Under the pieces are notes generated by a model. That model worked only from the letters and a program-made list of their open reading frames with translations, did no database searches and was not told the DNA's origin. This document shows, one piece after another, positions 45,341 through 53,875 of a DNA stretch of 57,017 bases. Each line of letters begins with the position of its first letter. Within the stretch, counting starts at the first letter, position 1. The stretch covers positions 21,938 through 78,954 of the forward strand of contig NZ_JALCYY010000025.1 of assembly GCF_022690685.1 (NCBI RefSeq), in the 5' to 3' direction. The translations under genes were made by a program, and so were the position numbers. This DNA comes from Anaeromyxobacter terrae (GTDB taxonomy: Bacteria; Myxococcota; Myxococcia; Myxococcales; Anaeromyxobacteraceae).

Positions 45341-45369
45341 GGCGCGATCCGCGCCTCGCGGATCGCGCC
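45341..45369. terminator. Bidirectional 13-bp hairpin between convergent genes
   Basis: GGCGCGATCCGCG and CGCGGATCGCGCC form a perfect 13-bp stem with a CCT loop. It lies between the stops of the RDD gene (plus) and the membrane gene at 45385 (minus), so it can end both transcripts. Confidence 0.75.
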
Positions 45370-45384
45370 CGCCGACGGCCGGCC

Positions 45385-46218
45385 CTACCCGAAGACCTTC
45401 ACGAGCGAGGCGGTGTCCACGCCCTCCTTCTCGGCGCGCAGGTCGTGGTACGCGACGGCGGGCGCGATCGCGGGGAGCGACCCGAAGGCGAGGTTGACCA
45501 CGGTGGAGATCCCGAGGCCGACGACGGCCGCCGCCTGACCGAGCGGGGCCGCGACGAGCGGGAACACGAAGTTCACGATCGCGCTCATGCCCATGAACAC
45601 GACGAAGAAGACCAGGAACGCGGCGAAGATGGCGAGGCGCCGGCCCTTCGTGAGCCGGAAGCTGCGCCGCACGGAGCCGAAGACCCCGTTGCGCTCGACG
45701 ACCGCCACCGGGACCGACACGCACATCGCCGTCAGCAGGATCAGTCCCGGGACGACGAGCAGCACGAATCCGAGGACCAGCGCGACGTAGCAGACCACGC
45801 CCACCCCGAGCACGGCCGGGGCGCGGCTCAGGCCCGCCCGGAGGAGGTCCGCGAACCGGACCGGAAGGCCGGCGAGGCTCTGGATCGCCCCGTAGGTGAG
45901 CGCCGCCATCTGCACGAGGGCGAGCACCATCATGGCCACCCAGACGACGGCGAAGGATCCCATGACCGCAGACATCCTCGCCGGGTCCACCTGCGTGCCC
46001 GGCGTCCGGAAGAAGAGGTCGCCGACGCCGAGGCCCCAGCCGAGCGCGAAGACCGGAACGTAGACCGCGAGCGCGAGCAGCGAGAACTTCACCAGGTTCC
46101 TCCGCCAGATCGAGAAGCTGCGGGAGAGCAGGTTGCCGACGGTGAAGTGCCGCTCCGCGCCGACGGCGAGCGGTGCCGGCGTCGGCGGCTGGGCGGGGAT
46201 CATTGCGGGCTGGCTCAT
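45385..46218 (-). CDS. Multi-pass membrane protein (glycerophosphodiesterase membrane-domain-like)
   Basis: The 277-residue protein has a soluble N-terminal 40 residues, then six hydrophobic stretches: LLALAVYVPVFALGWGLGVG, VVWVAMMVLALVQMAAL, PAVLGVGVVCYVALVLGFVLLVVPGLILLTAM, FAAFLVFFVVFMGMSAIVNF, FPLVAAPLGQAAAVVGLGIS. The SRSFSIWRRNLVKF and SVRRSFRLTKGRR motifs resemble the membrane domain found beside glycerophosphodiesterases and in stress-related permease-like proteins. Function is unknown. GGAGGTCACG lies before the ATG. Confidence 0.7.
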   Translation of the reverse strand: MSQPAMIPAQPPTPAPLAVGAERHFTVGNLLSRSFSIWRRNLVKFSLLALAVYVPVFALGWGLGVGDLFFRTPGTQVDPARMSAVMGSFAVVWVAMMVLALVQMAALTYGAIQSLAGLPVRFADLLRAGLSRAPAVLGVGVVCYVALVLGFVLLVVPGLILLTAMCVSVPVAVVERNGVFGSVRRSFRLTKGRRLAIFAAFLVFFVVFMGMSAIVNFVFPLVAAPLGQAAAVVGLGISTVVNLAFGSLPAIAPAVAYHDLRAEKEGVDTASLVKVFG

Positions 46219-46682
46219 CTCGTGACCTCCAGGGAGAGACGGCGAGCATAGTGTGCACCCACCGTGACGTCGAGGATCCACAAAGTGTGCGGGCTCCGCC
46301 CACAGCCCCTCGCCGCGCCGCGTTGCGGCGGGATCTCTCGGCCCGCGGGCCGCGGAGCGCCCCGACGTGACGCGGCTTCCGTGCAGCGCTCCCTCCTCGC
46401 GAGCGCTGGCCATCGTCGCCAGGGGCCGCCCACGGGAGGCCTGGACCTCACCCGCGCGCGGCGTGGTGGTAAGCGCCTCGGAGCGGCTCTTGCCCGCCCG
46501 CCGTCCCGGCCCCGCGCTGCCGGGTCGGGGGGTGAGCGCTCCCGCCAAGTCTCCATCCGTTGACGCGGCGTTCCTTCGCCGAGGTTGCTGAGTTTCCGGA
46601 CCTTCGCGCGCTGCAAGAGCTACACGCAACGTGCGACCGGCACGACGCGTGAATGAGTCCTGCTCGGCAAGGAGGGGCTCGA
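46219..46682. other. 464-bp divergent intergenic region
   Basis: Divergent promoters should lie here. I saw no convincing promoter consensus or operator, and no frame with a domain or a good start. Confidence 0.5.
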
Positions 46683-48110
46683 ATGCGACGATGGCTCGGC
46701 GTGGTGACGCTCGCGGTCGGCCTGGGGTGTGACACCGGTACGGGGGGCAGGGCGCCGCTCCCTGCTACACCCGCACCCGACGCGGCCCCGGACCCGGTGG
46801 CGTCTCCGTCTTCGACCCCGGCCCCGAACGCGACGCCGACGGCGACTCCGATCCCCGCCGAGCCAGCGACGCCGCTCCCGGGCGCGACTCCGACGCCGAC
46901 TCCGGCGAAGCCCGCGTCGCCGCTGCCGACTCCGGCGACCCCGACCGAGCCTGCCACGGCGAACCCGACCGTCCTGCCCGCGACACCAGGACCATTCGCC
47001 TGGGCGGGCACGCGGCGCATCGGCGTTCCGTTCGAGCAGGAAGACGGCAACTTCGTCGTGCGGCTCCCGTCCGGCGGCGTGCTCGTCGCCGGGAACGGCA
47101 TCGGCACCTTCGAGCCCCACCTCCCCAGCGACGTGAGCTACCTCCACGGCTTCCTCGCCTGGCTCGACGAGACGGGCGCGTTCCTCGGAGCGCGCGACGT
47201 GGGCGTCGAGAGCGGCGCCACCATCGACGGGTTCGCCGTCTCGGCGGAGGGAAACATCGCGATCGCCGGCTGGTTCGTCGCATCGGGCGGTGCGTTCGTC
47301 GAGCTGCGCGATCCTCGCGGCGAGCCCTTGTGGCACCTCGACCTCTCGTCTCCGGACGGCGCGGTGGCGCCTTACGGCGCCGTGTTCGCGCCTGACGGCG
47401 ACCTCATCGTGGCGGGCTCGTCGTATCCGCCTCCCGATCCGGCCGACCCGACGGCGCGCGGACCCTGGGTCGCGCGCTACGACGCCACCGGGAAGCGGCG
47501 GTGGCTGCGCGTGCTCGGGCGCGACGACACCGGCTACGCGCGTGCGCCGGTGCTCGCACCGGACGGCGGCATCGTGGTCGTCGGGCGCGCCGGAGGGTCC
47601 TTTGTCGCGCGCCTCTCGCCGAGCGGCGAGCTCGCGTGGCTCACGCGTCTGCCGATCCTCCACTACGCGGGACCCGACGACGTGGGGGTGGACTCGCGCG
47701 GGGAGGCGTACGTTGCCGCGACGACGGGGGATCTCGACGCGTACCTCGCGCGCGTCGACGCGACCGGCCACGTCGTTTGGGTGAGGACGATCGTGACGGC
47801 CGGCATCGACACCGGGAGAGGTGTCGTGGTCTTCCCCGCGGGCGGAGCGGTGCTCGTGGGCAAGCTCGGCGGCGACTCGGACAGCTTCCAGAGCGGCGGA
47901 TCGCGCGCGTTCGCGGCGCGGTTCACGGCCGAGGGAGACCGGACGTGGCTCACCGAGATCCCGCTCTCCGCCGGCGGGTACGCGAGCGGCGCAGCGCTCG
48001 AGCCCGACGGCGGCGTGCTCGTCGTCGGCGCCGTGGACGAGCTCGGGGGCGGCTCCTTCTCCCGGGACGCCTTCGTCGCGCGCCTCGACGCTTCAGGGGT
48101 CGTGAGATAG
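46683..48110 (+). CDS. Lipoprotein with Pro-rich linker and beta-propeller-like repeats
   Basis: The 475-residue protein begins with a lipoprotein signal (RRWLGVVTLAVGLGCDTG). About 80 residues rich in Pro, Ala and Thr follow (TPAPNATPTATPIPAEPATP), probably a flexible stalk. The rest has repeated segments of about 55-60 residues (NFVVRLPSGGVLVAGNGIGTF, DGFAVSAEGNIAIAGWFVAS, PYGAVFAPDGDLIVAGSSYPP, RAPVLAPDGGIVVVGRAGGSFVARL), the layout of delta-60/SBBP-type beta-propellers. It is likely surface-exposed; the ligand is unknown. AAGGAGGGG lies before the ATG. Confidence 0.82.
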   Translation: MRRWLGVVTLAVGLGCDTGTGGRAPLPATPAPDAAPDPVASPSSTPAPNATPTATPIPAEPATPLPGATPTPTPAKPASPLPTPATPTEPATANPTVLPATPGPFAWAGTRRIGVPFEQEDGNFVVRLPSGGVLVAGNGIGTFEPHLPSDVSYLHGFLAWLDETGAFLGARDVGVESGATIDGFAVSAEGNIAIAGWFVASGGAFVELRDPRGEPLWHLDLSSPDGAVAPYGAVFAPDGDLIVAGSSYPPPDPADPTARGPWVARYDATGKRRWLRVLGRDDTGYARAPVLAPDGGIVVVGRAGGSFVARLSPSGELAWLTRLPILHYAGPDDVGVDSRGEAYVAATTGDLDAYLARVDATGHVVWVRTIVTAGIDTGRGVVVFPAGGAVLVGKLGGDSDSFQSGGSRAFAARFTAEGDRTWLTEIPLSAGGYASGAALEPDGGVLVVGAVDELGGGSFSRDAFVARLDASGVVR

Positions 48111-48306
48111 GTGCCCGCGCGGCGCCTTCCCGGTCGGGCGCGGCTCTCGGCCACGTCGTTTCGACACCGCTCCGCCGGAACGCCGATCCCGCGCGACGCT
48201 CGCACGCCGCCGCCAGCCACGACGGAGGGCCAGCGTTGCCCTCTCGACCGCGACGATTCGCTGTCGTTCGACTGGACGATCGGGCGAGAATGCACGAGAC
48301 GATCGA

Positions 48307-48392
48307 GGGGCCGTGGCGGAACTGGCAGACGCGGCGGACTTAAAATCCGCTGCCGCGGAAGCGGCGTCCCGGTTCGATCCCGGGCGGCCCTA
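48307..48392 (+). tRNA. tRNA-Leu (anticodon TAA)
   Basis: The 86-base sequence has a 7-bp acceptor stem with one G-U pair, an anticodon stem GCGGA/TCCGC around loop CTTAAAA (anticodon TAA), a long variable arm (GCCGCGGAAGCGGC) as in tRNA-Leu, and the T-arm CCCGG-TTCGATC-CCGGG. No encoded CCA. The anticodon reads UUA and UUG. Confidence 0.95.
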
Positions 48393-48500
48393 CTCTCCCA
48401 TCTCGCCGGGTCTCGGCACCGTCGCGGCCGCGGCTCGGGCATGCGTCACTGAGGGCCCGAGCTCTCGCGAGGCATCCGACGCGGGTGCTATCGTCACCCG

Positions 48501-49388
48501 ATGCCGCTCGATCCCGACGTCCAAGACCAGCTGCGCCGCGTCCTCTCGTCGATGGAGCTCTTGCTCCCGAAGCCGATCGAGAAGCTCGACTGGGAGAGGT
48601 GCCACGCGGCGAACTGGAGGCGCCACTCGTTCGCCGGCTACCTCGAGCCGGTCGCGAGCGTGGAGGGCATCCAGCTCTCGGACCTGCTCGGCATCGAGGA
48701 GCAGAAGCGCGTCGTCGAGGCGAACACGCGCCAGTTCCTCGCCGGCTACCCTGCGAACAACGTCCTCCTCTGGGGGACGCGCGGGACGGGGAAGTCCTCG
48801 CTCGTGCGGGCGCTCCTGCGCGCCTACGCTCCCGAGGGCCTGCGCATCATCCAGGTCGACAAGGACGACCTGGTGAGCCTCCCCGCCATCGTGGACGAGG
48901 TCGCCGGGAAGCCGTACCGCTTCATCCTCTTCTCGGACGACGTCTCCTTCGAGGTCGGCGAGTCGAGCTACAAGATGCTGAAGAGCGCGCTCGACGGCTC
49001 CGTGTACGCGCCGCCCGAGAACGTCCTCATCTACGTCACGTCCAACCGGCGCCACCTCATCCCGGAGTTCGAGACGGACAACCTCGGGGCGCTGCTCGTC
49101 AAGAGCGAGATCCACCACGGCGAGGCAGTCGAGGAGAAGATCTCGCTCTCCGGGCGGTTCGGCATCTGGGTCGGGTTCCACGCCTTCTCGCAGGACGAGT
49201 ACGTGGCCGTGGCGAGGCAGTGGGTCACGAAGCTCTGCGAGAAGGCAGGCGCCGAGCTGGCGTGGAACGGGCAGGCGGCAGAGGCGGCCATCGCCTGGTC
49301 GAACCAGAAGGGCGATCGCAGCGGTCGCATCGCGTACCAGTTCGCGAGCCACTGGGTGGGCCAGAGCCTGCTGCTGCGGTCGCGCTAG
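48501..49388 (+). CDS. DUF815-family AAA+ ATPase
   Basis: The 295-residue protein has Walker A (LLWGTRGTGKSSLVRALL), a probable Walker B (YRFILFSDDVSFEV) and the DUF815 sequence LLGIEEQKRVVEANTRQFLAGYPANNVLLWG, NVLIYVTSNRRHLIPE and SLSGRFGIWVGFHAFSQDEYVAVARQWV. DUF815 ATPases are widespread in Proteobacteria and their role is not settled. The gene is monocistronic, downstream of tRNA-Leu. Confidence 0.9.
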   Translation: MPLDPDVQDQLRRVLSSMELLLPKPIEKLDWERCHAANWRRHSFAGYLEPVASVEGIQLSDLLGIEEQKRVVEANTRQFLAGYPANNVLLWGTRGTGKSSLVRALLRAYAPEGLRIIQVDKDDLVSLPAIVDEVAGKPYRFILFSDDVSFEVGESSYKMLKSALDGSVYAPPENVLIYVTSNRRHLIPEFETDNLGALLVKSEIHHGEAVEEKISLSGRFGIWVGFHAFSQDEYVAVARQWVTKLCEKAGAELAWNGQAAEAAIAWSNQKGDRSGRIAYQFASHWVGQSLLLRSR

Positions 49389-49638
49389 CGGACGGTCGAG
49401 CGATCCCGACTCTGCTGGCGATCGGCGCGAGGCCCGCCCGCACGCCCGTCAACGACGCACTGCGTCCCAGAAGTGGCCCGGGTCGACTTTACTGACGATC
49501 CCGGAACGATTCGGTTCGGGCAACGCGTTTGCACCTTCAGCGGCCTCGCGAGGCCCGGGCTCCGCCCTGCGACATTCTCCGTGTCGGTACGGCACGGTGG
49601 CGTGGCGGCGGTTCACGGGCTCGGCGGGGGACACGAAG

Positions 49639-50061
49639 ATGGCATTCATCCCAGCTCAGGCACACCCACTGTCCTCCGTCGCCCGCCGCATGCGGTCACG
49701 CGGAGCCATCCTCATCGTCGAGGACGATCCCGACATCCGGGAGGCGCTCGCCGAGGCCCTCGGCTGCGAGGGCTACGACGTCGCGCTCGCCGAGAACGGG
49801 CAGGACGCGCTCGACGTGCTGCACGACGGCCCGCGACCGGACGTCATCCTCCTCGACCTCCTCATGCCCGTCATGAGCGGGTGGCAGTTCCGCCAGGAGC
49901 AGCTCGCGGACCCAGCCCTGGCGGGCATCCCAGTAGTCATCGTCTCGGCGTCGCCCCCCGGTGACGCCCATCCGGACCGCTACCTCCCGAAGCCGTTCAG
50001 CATCGACGACCTGCTCTCGGCGGTGGCCGAGCTCTCCGCCGCCGCGGCTGACCGGATCTGA
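49639..50061 (+). CDS. Stand-alone CheY-like response regulator
   Basis: The 140-residue protein is one receiver domain: ILIVEDDPDIREALAEALGCEGY (acidic pair), DVILLDLLMPVMSGW (phospho-acceptor Asp), IPVVIVSASPPGD and DRYLPKPFSIDDLL (conserved Lys). No output domain. The start at ATG 49639 follows GGGGGACACGAAG; a longer frame from 49597 is possible. The cognate kinase is not adjacent. Confidence 0.85.
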   Translation: MAFIPAQAHPLSSVARRMRSRGAILIVEDDPDIREALAEALGCEGYDVALAENGQDALDVLHDGPRPDVILLDLLMPVMSGWQFRQEQLADPALAGIPVVIVSASPPGDAHPDRYLPKPFSIDDLLSAVAELSAAAADRI

Positions 50062-50094
50062 GGCTCGACTCCGGACCGCGGCGCGACGCCTGGA

Positions 50095-50613
50095 TCACGC
50101 CCGCCGCGCCGGCCCGCGAGCGGCCTCCGGCACGAGCTGGTGGAACAGGCTCGACTCGCGCTTGAAGAAGCCCTCGGTGTGAAACGACCACTCGAGCCCG
50201 AGCACCTCGAGGTCGAGGTGGTGAACGAGCTCGTGGAGGAGCGTCCTGAGGAAGGTGCGGAACGCGACGACGCGCGCGTGGCGGGCGGTGCGCATCCAGA
50301 CGCGGATGCAGGGCGGCTCGTCGGGATCGGGGGTGTAGAGGCCGTGCAGCTCGCCCCAGTCCGCGCTCGGCCGCACGGCGTGGATCTCGAGCTTCGGGGT
50401 GCGCGCGCCGAGGGCCCGGGAGATCCCGGCGCACAGCGCGAGCGAGGAGCGCGCGACCGCCTCGCCGTCGTCGCGCGCGAGGGCCTCCCGCAGCGCCTCG
50501 ACGTCCGGATGGAGCGAGGAGACGCCCGGCACCGGGATCGCCGGGACCGCGTCGCTCGCCCGGTAGATGGCCTTCTCCCGGGGTGAGAGGCGCGCGTAGT
50601 ACGCGAACGGCAC
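50095..50613 (-). CDS. Putative metallopeptidase with HELVHHLD motif
   Basis: The 172-residue cytosolic protein has the zinc-peptidase motif HExxH in FLRTLLHELVHHLDLEVLG, followed by SFHTEGFFKRES, where a further ligand might lie. The fold is reminiscent of SprT-like proteases, but I cannot place it in a named family. No signal peptide. It lies downstream of the DUF2203 gene (26-base gap), both on the minus strand and probably in one transcript. Confidence 0.65.
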   Translation of the reverse strand: MPFAYYARLSPREKAIYRASDAVPAIPVPGVSSLHPDVEALREALARDDGEAVARSSLALCAGISRALGARTPKLEIHAVRPSADWGELHGLYTPDPDEPPCIRVWMRTARHARVVAFRTFLRTLLHELVHHLDLEVLGLEWSFHTEGFFKRESSLFHQLVPEAARGPARRA

Positions 50614-50638
50614 GGCGGCGGCGCCGGGGCGCCCTCCC

Positions 50639-51097
50639 TCAGTTCCGGAACGCGGGCGGACGGACGCTCACCCCGGCGATCTCCTCGCGGGCCGCGAACC
50701 CGCCCTCGAGCGGGTGCCAGTGGCTCACCGCCGGCTCGCCGAACTGCCAGCAGAGGAACGCCGGCTCGCCCTCGACCACCGCGTAGAAGTCCACGAGCCC
50801 GATCTCGACGTCCTTCACGAGGCAGCCCATGCCGTTCACGCGCTCGATCACGGCGGTGATCTCGCCCGCCAGCCGCTCGAGGCGGGCGGCGTCCGCCTCC
50901 CTGCCCTCCGGGGGGTCGCCTCCCTGGAGGAGGGCGACCGCGACGTCGGCGCCGCCGAGCGACTCGACGAGCGGGGCGAGCTCGGCGCGCGCGGCCGCGA
51001 GGCGCCCGAAATCGAGCTCCAGCGCGGCCACGAGCGCGTTGGCCTCCTCGACGGTGAAGAAGCGTGGACCCACGTCCATGGGCGGATTCCCAGCCAT
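50639..51097 (-). CDS. DUF2203 family protein
   Basis: The 152-residue protein matches DUF2203: RFFTVEEANALVAALELDFGRLAAARAEL at the start, then RLAGEITAVIERVNGMGCLVKDVEIGLVDFYAVVEGEPAFLCWQFGEPAVSHWHPLEGGFAAREEI. The family is small, cytosolic and uncharacterised. The gene is divergent from ffh with 44 bases between starts. ATG 51097 is preceded directly by an in-frame GTG, so the start is uncertain by one codon. Confidence 0.88.
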   Translation of the reverse strand: MAGNPPMDVGPRFFTVEEANALVAALELDFGRLAAARAELAPLVESLGGADVAVALLQGGDPPEGREADAARLERLAGEITAVIERVNGMGCLVKDVEIGLVDFYAVVEGEPAFLCWQFGEPAVSHWHPLEGGFAAREEIAGVSVRPPAFRN

Positions 51098-51141
51098 CAC
51101 CGTGTTATAAGCCCGGCCCTGGCGGAGGCACCCGGAGTCCC

Positions 51142-52794
51142 ATGCTCGAGACCGTATCCAAGGGGTTCAAGGCAGCGCGGAACAAGCTGAAGGGGCGGAC
51201 GGAGATCACCCCCGAGGTGGTCGACGACGCGCTGCGCGACATCCGCGTCTCGCTCCTCGAGGCCGACGTCTCCTTCGACGTCGTGAAGCGCTTCGTCGCG
51301 CGCGTGCGCGAGAAGGCCATCGGCGAGGTCGTCGAGACCAAGGTCAAGACGGAGAAGGGCGTCGTGCGGGTCACGCCGCAGGACCACTTCGTCAAGATCT
51401 GCCACGACGAGCTCGAGGCGCTCATGGGCCCGGTCGACACCTCGCTCCGCGACGCGGCGCGGGGCCGGCCGACCGGCGTGATGATGGTCGGCCTGCAGGG
51501 CTCCGGCAAGACGACCACCGCCGGCAAGATCGCGAACAAGCTCCTCAAGGAGGGGAAGAAGCCGCTCCTCGTCGCCGCCGACGTGTACCGCCCCGCCGCC
51601 GTCGATCAGCTGAAGGTGCTCGGCGAGCGGCTCGGCGTGCCGGTGTTCCACGAGCCCGGCGTGTCGCCGCCGGAGATGTGCCTCCACGCCTTCGAGGCGG
51701 CGCAGCGCGAGAAGGCGAACGTCGTCATCTACGACACCGCGGGCCGCCTCGCCGTCGACGAGGAGCTCATGGTGGAGCTCGAGGACATCAAGCGGAACGT
51801 CGCGCCGGAGAACATCCTCCTCGTCGCCGACGCCATGATCGGCCAGGACGCGGTGAAGACCGCGGCCGAGTTCGACCGCCGCCTCGCGCTCGACGGCTTC
51901 ATCCTCACGAAGCTCGACGGCGACGCGCGCGGCGGCGCGGCGCTCTCCATCAAGGAGGTCACCGGCAAGCCCATCAAGTTCCTCGGCATGGGTGAGGCGC
52001 TCGACCGGCTCGAGGAGTTCCGCCCCGAGGGGCTCGCCTCCCGCATCCTCGGGTTCGGCGACATCGTCGGCCTCGTCAAGGACTTCGAGCAGCACGTCGA
52101 CGAGGAGACCGCGGAGGCCGAGGCGCAGAAGATCCTCTCGGGCGACTTCACGCTCGAGGACTTCGTGAACCAGATCCGGCTCGTCCGGAAGATGGGCCCC
52201 CTCGGCGACCTGATGGAGAAGTTCCCGCTCTTCGGCGACCTGCCGGAGGGCTTCCAGTTCGACGACCAGGCGCTCACCAAGATCGTCGCGATGGTCGACT
52301 CGATGACGAAGGTCGAGCGACAGCGCCCGGACGTCATCAACGACGCGCGCCTCAAGCGGATCGCGCGCGGCTCGGGTCGCGGCGAGAAGGAGGTCCGGGA
52401 CCTCCTCAAGCAGTACAACTCGATGCGCGGGGTGATGAAGCAGATCGGCTCCGCCCCCGGCCTGCTCTCGCGGCTGCCCGGAGTGAAGCAGCTCATGAGC
52501 CTGCGCAAGCTCCAGGGCAAGGGCATGGAGGACGTGCTCGGCGCCGACGCGCAGGCGGTGGAGCGCGCGCTGTCGGGCGGGCTCGTGCCCGACGCGGCGA
52601 TGGCGCAGCAGATGGGGCTGCCGAAGGGCTACACGCCGCCCATGTCCGCGGGCGCCATGGCGCGCGCGCGGCTCATGGGCTACGCGCCCGAGCCGATCGC
52701 GCTCGAGTCCAAGAAGGACCGCGACGCGCGCAACAAGAAGCGCAAGGCGGAGCGCCAGGCGCGCAAGAAGGCGCGCAAGCGCGGCCGTAAGTAG
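51142..52794 (+). CDS. ffh: Signal recognition particle protein Ffh
   Basis: The 550-residue GTPase targets membrane proteins to the translocon with SRP RNA. The N-domain (LETVSKGFKAARNKLKGR) is followed by the G-domain with GLQGSGKTTTAGKIANKL (P-loop), DVYRPAAVDQL, DTAGRL and TKLDGDARGGAAL. The M-domain contains FNQIRLVRKMGPLGDLMEKFPLF-like sequence and the Met-rich RNA-binding stretch (MRGVMKQIG). A basic tail of about 25 residues (ARNKKRKAERQARKKARKRG) makes it longer than the standard 450-residue Ffh. GGAG lies before the ATG. Confidence 0.96.
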   Translation: MLETVSKGFKAARNKLKGRTEITPEVVDDALRDIRVSLLEADVSFDVVKRFVARVREKAIGEVVETKVKTEKGVVRVTPQDHFVKICHDELEALMGPVDTSLRDAARGRPTGVMMVGLQGSGKTTTAGKIANKLLKEGKKPLLVAADVYRPAAVDQLKVLGERLGVPVFHEPGVSPPEMCLHAFEAAQREKANVVIYDTAGRLAVDEELMVELEDIKRNVAPENILLVADAMIGQDAVKTAAEFDRRLALDGFILTKLDGDARGGAALSIKEVTGKPIKFLGMGEALDRLEEFRPEGLASRILGFGDIVGLVKDFEQHVDEETAEAEAQKILSGDFTLEDFVNQIRLVRKMGPLGDLMEKFPLFGDLPEGFQFDDQALTKIVAMVDSMTKVERQRPDVINDARLKRIARGSGRGEKEVRDLLKQYNSMRGVMKQIGSAPGLLSRLPGVKQLMSLRKLQGKGMEDVLGADAQAVERALSGGLVPDAAMAQQMGLPKGYTPPMSAGAMARARLMGYAPEPIALESKKDRDARNKKRKAERQARKKARKRGRK

Positions 52795-52803
52795 GAGCGG
52801 GCG

Positions 52804-53709
52804 ATGGGCGGCGCGGTCGACGGCGAGACCTCCGGCGCGCTCTCGACCTTCCGCGCCCTCCCCTCCCGCCCCGCCGCCTGGGCCGGCGCGGTCTACCCCG
52901 ACGACCCGGCCGCCCTCCGCAGCGCGCTCGACGGCTGGCTCCGCGACGGGGCCGCGCCCGCGCCGTCCGGGCCGGTCCGGCTCCTCGTCGCACCGCACAT
53001 CGATTACCCGCGCGGCGCCGCCGGCTACGCCCGCGCCTACCGCGCGCTCGCCGCGACCGACGCCGACCTGTTCGTCGTCTTCGGCACGGCGCACGCGACC
53101 CCGCCGCACCTCTTCACCCTCACCCGCCTCGACTACGCGACGCCGCTCGGCCCGGCGTCGACCGATCGCGCTGCGGTGGAGGCGATCGCCTCGCGGCTCG
53201 GCGAGGCGGAGGTGCTCGCCGACGAGCTCTGCCACGCCGACGAGCACTCGGTGGAGCTCCAGGTCGTCGTGCTGCGCCACCTCCTGCGCCGACCGTTCAC
53301 GGTCCTGCCGGTGCTCTGCTCGAGCATCTCCCACCTCGCCGCGCCGGCCGACGCGACGCGCCCCTTCCTCGCCGCGCTCGCCGCCGCGACCGCCCGCCGG
53401 CGCGTCTGCTTCGTCGCCGCCGCCGACCTCGCGCACCTGGGCCCGCTCTACGGCGATCCGGCCCCGCCCACGCCGGCCGAGCTGTCGGCGCACGCCGCCG
53501 CCGACCGGCGCACGCTCTCGTATCTCGCGGCTGGAGACGCGGAAGGGTTCCACCGCGACGCGGTCCGCGACGACGCCCGCCGGCGGCTCTGCGGCGTCGC
53601 CCCCATCTACGCGGCGCTGCGCGCGAGCGGGCGCGGCGCGCGGCTCCTCCACTACGCGCAGTGGACCGACGGAACGGACTCGGTGAGCTTCGCCGCCGCC
53701 GCCGGGTGA
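52804..53709 (+). CDS. MEMO-family protein (AmmeMemoRadiSam system protein B-like)
   Basis: The 301-residue protein has the MEMO family pattern: LLVAPHIDYPRGAAGYARAYRAL, VVFGTAHATPP, DEHSVELQVVVLRHLL, VAAADLAHLGPLYGD and LHYAQWTDGTDSVSF. The fold is related to extradiol dioxygenases; conserved His residues in PHID, TAH and DEHS probably bind iron. The gene begins nine bases after ffh, so it may share its transcript. The usual partners (AMMECR1, radical SAM protein) are not next to it. Confidence 0.85.
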   Translation: MGGAVDGETSGALSTFRALPSRPAAWAGAVYPDDPAALRSALDGWLRDGAAPAPSGPVRLLVAPHIDYPRGAAGYARAYRALAATDADLFVVFGTAHATPPHLFTLTRLDYATPLGPASTDRAAVEAIASRLGEAEVLADELCHADEHSVELQVVVLRHLLRRPFTVLPVLCSSISHLAAPADATRPFLAALAAATARRRVCFVAAADLAHLGPLYGDPAPPTPAELSAHAAADRRTLSYLAAGDAEGFHRDAVRDDARRRLCGVAPIYAALRASGRGARLLHYAQWTDGTDSVSFAAAAG

Positions 53710-53875
53710 GGCTCCGGAGGCGGGCGAGCGCCCGCACGCCGCCCCCCCGAAGGCCGAGGGACGCGCGCCCTGGACGAGCGCGCTGCGGACTCCGCGCATA
53801 ATCTCCCACATGGCTCGACCGCGTGGCCGCGGCGACCGGCCCCGACCCGAGACCTCGCGAGAGACACCCGCCGCA

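Noticed and set aside
48393-48500. tRNA-Leu as another integration site
   Set aside because: No repeat of its 3' end and no mobile genes are seen downstream; the next gene is a core-like DUF815 ATPase.
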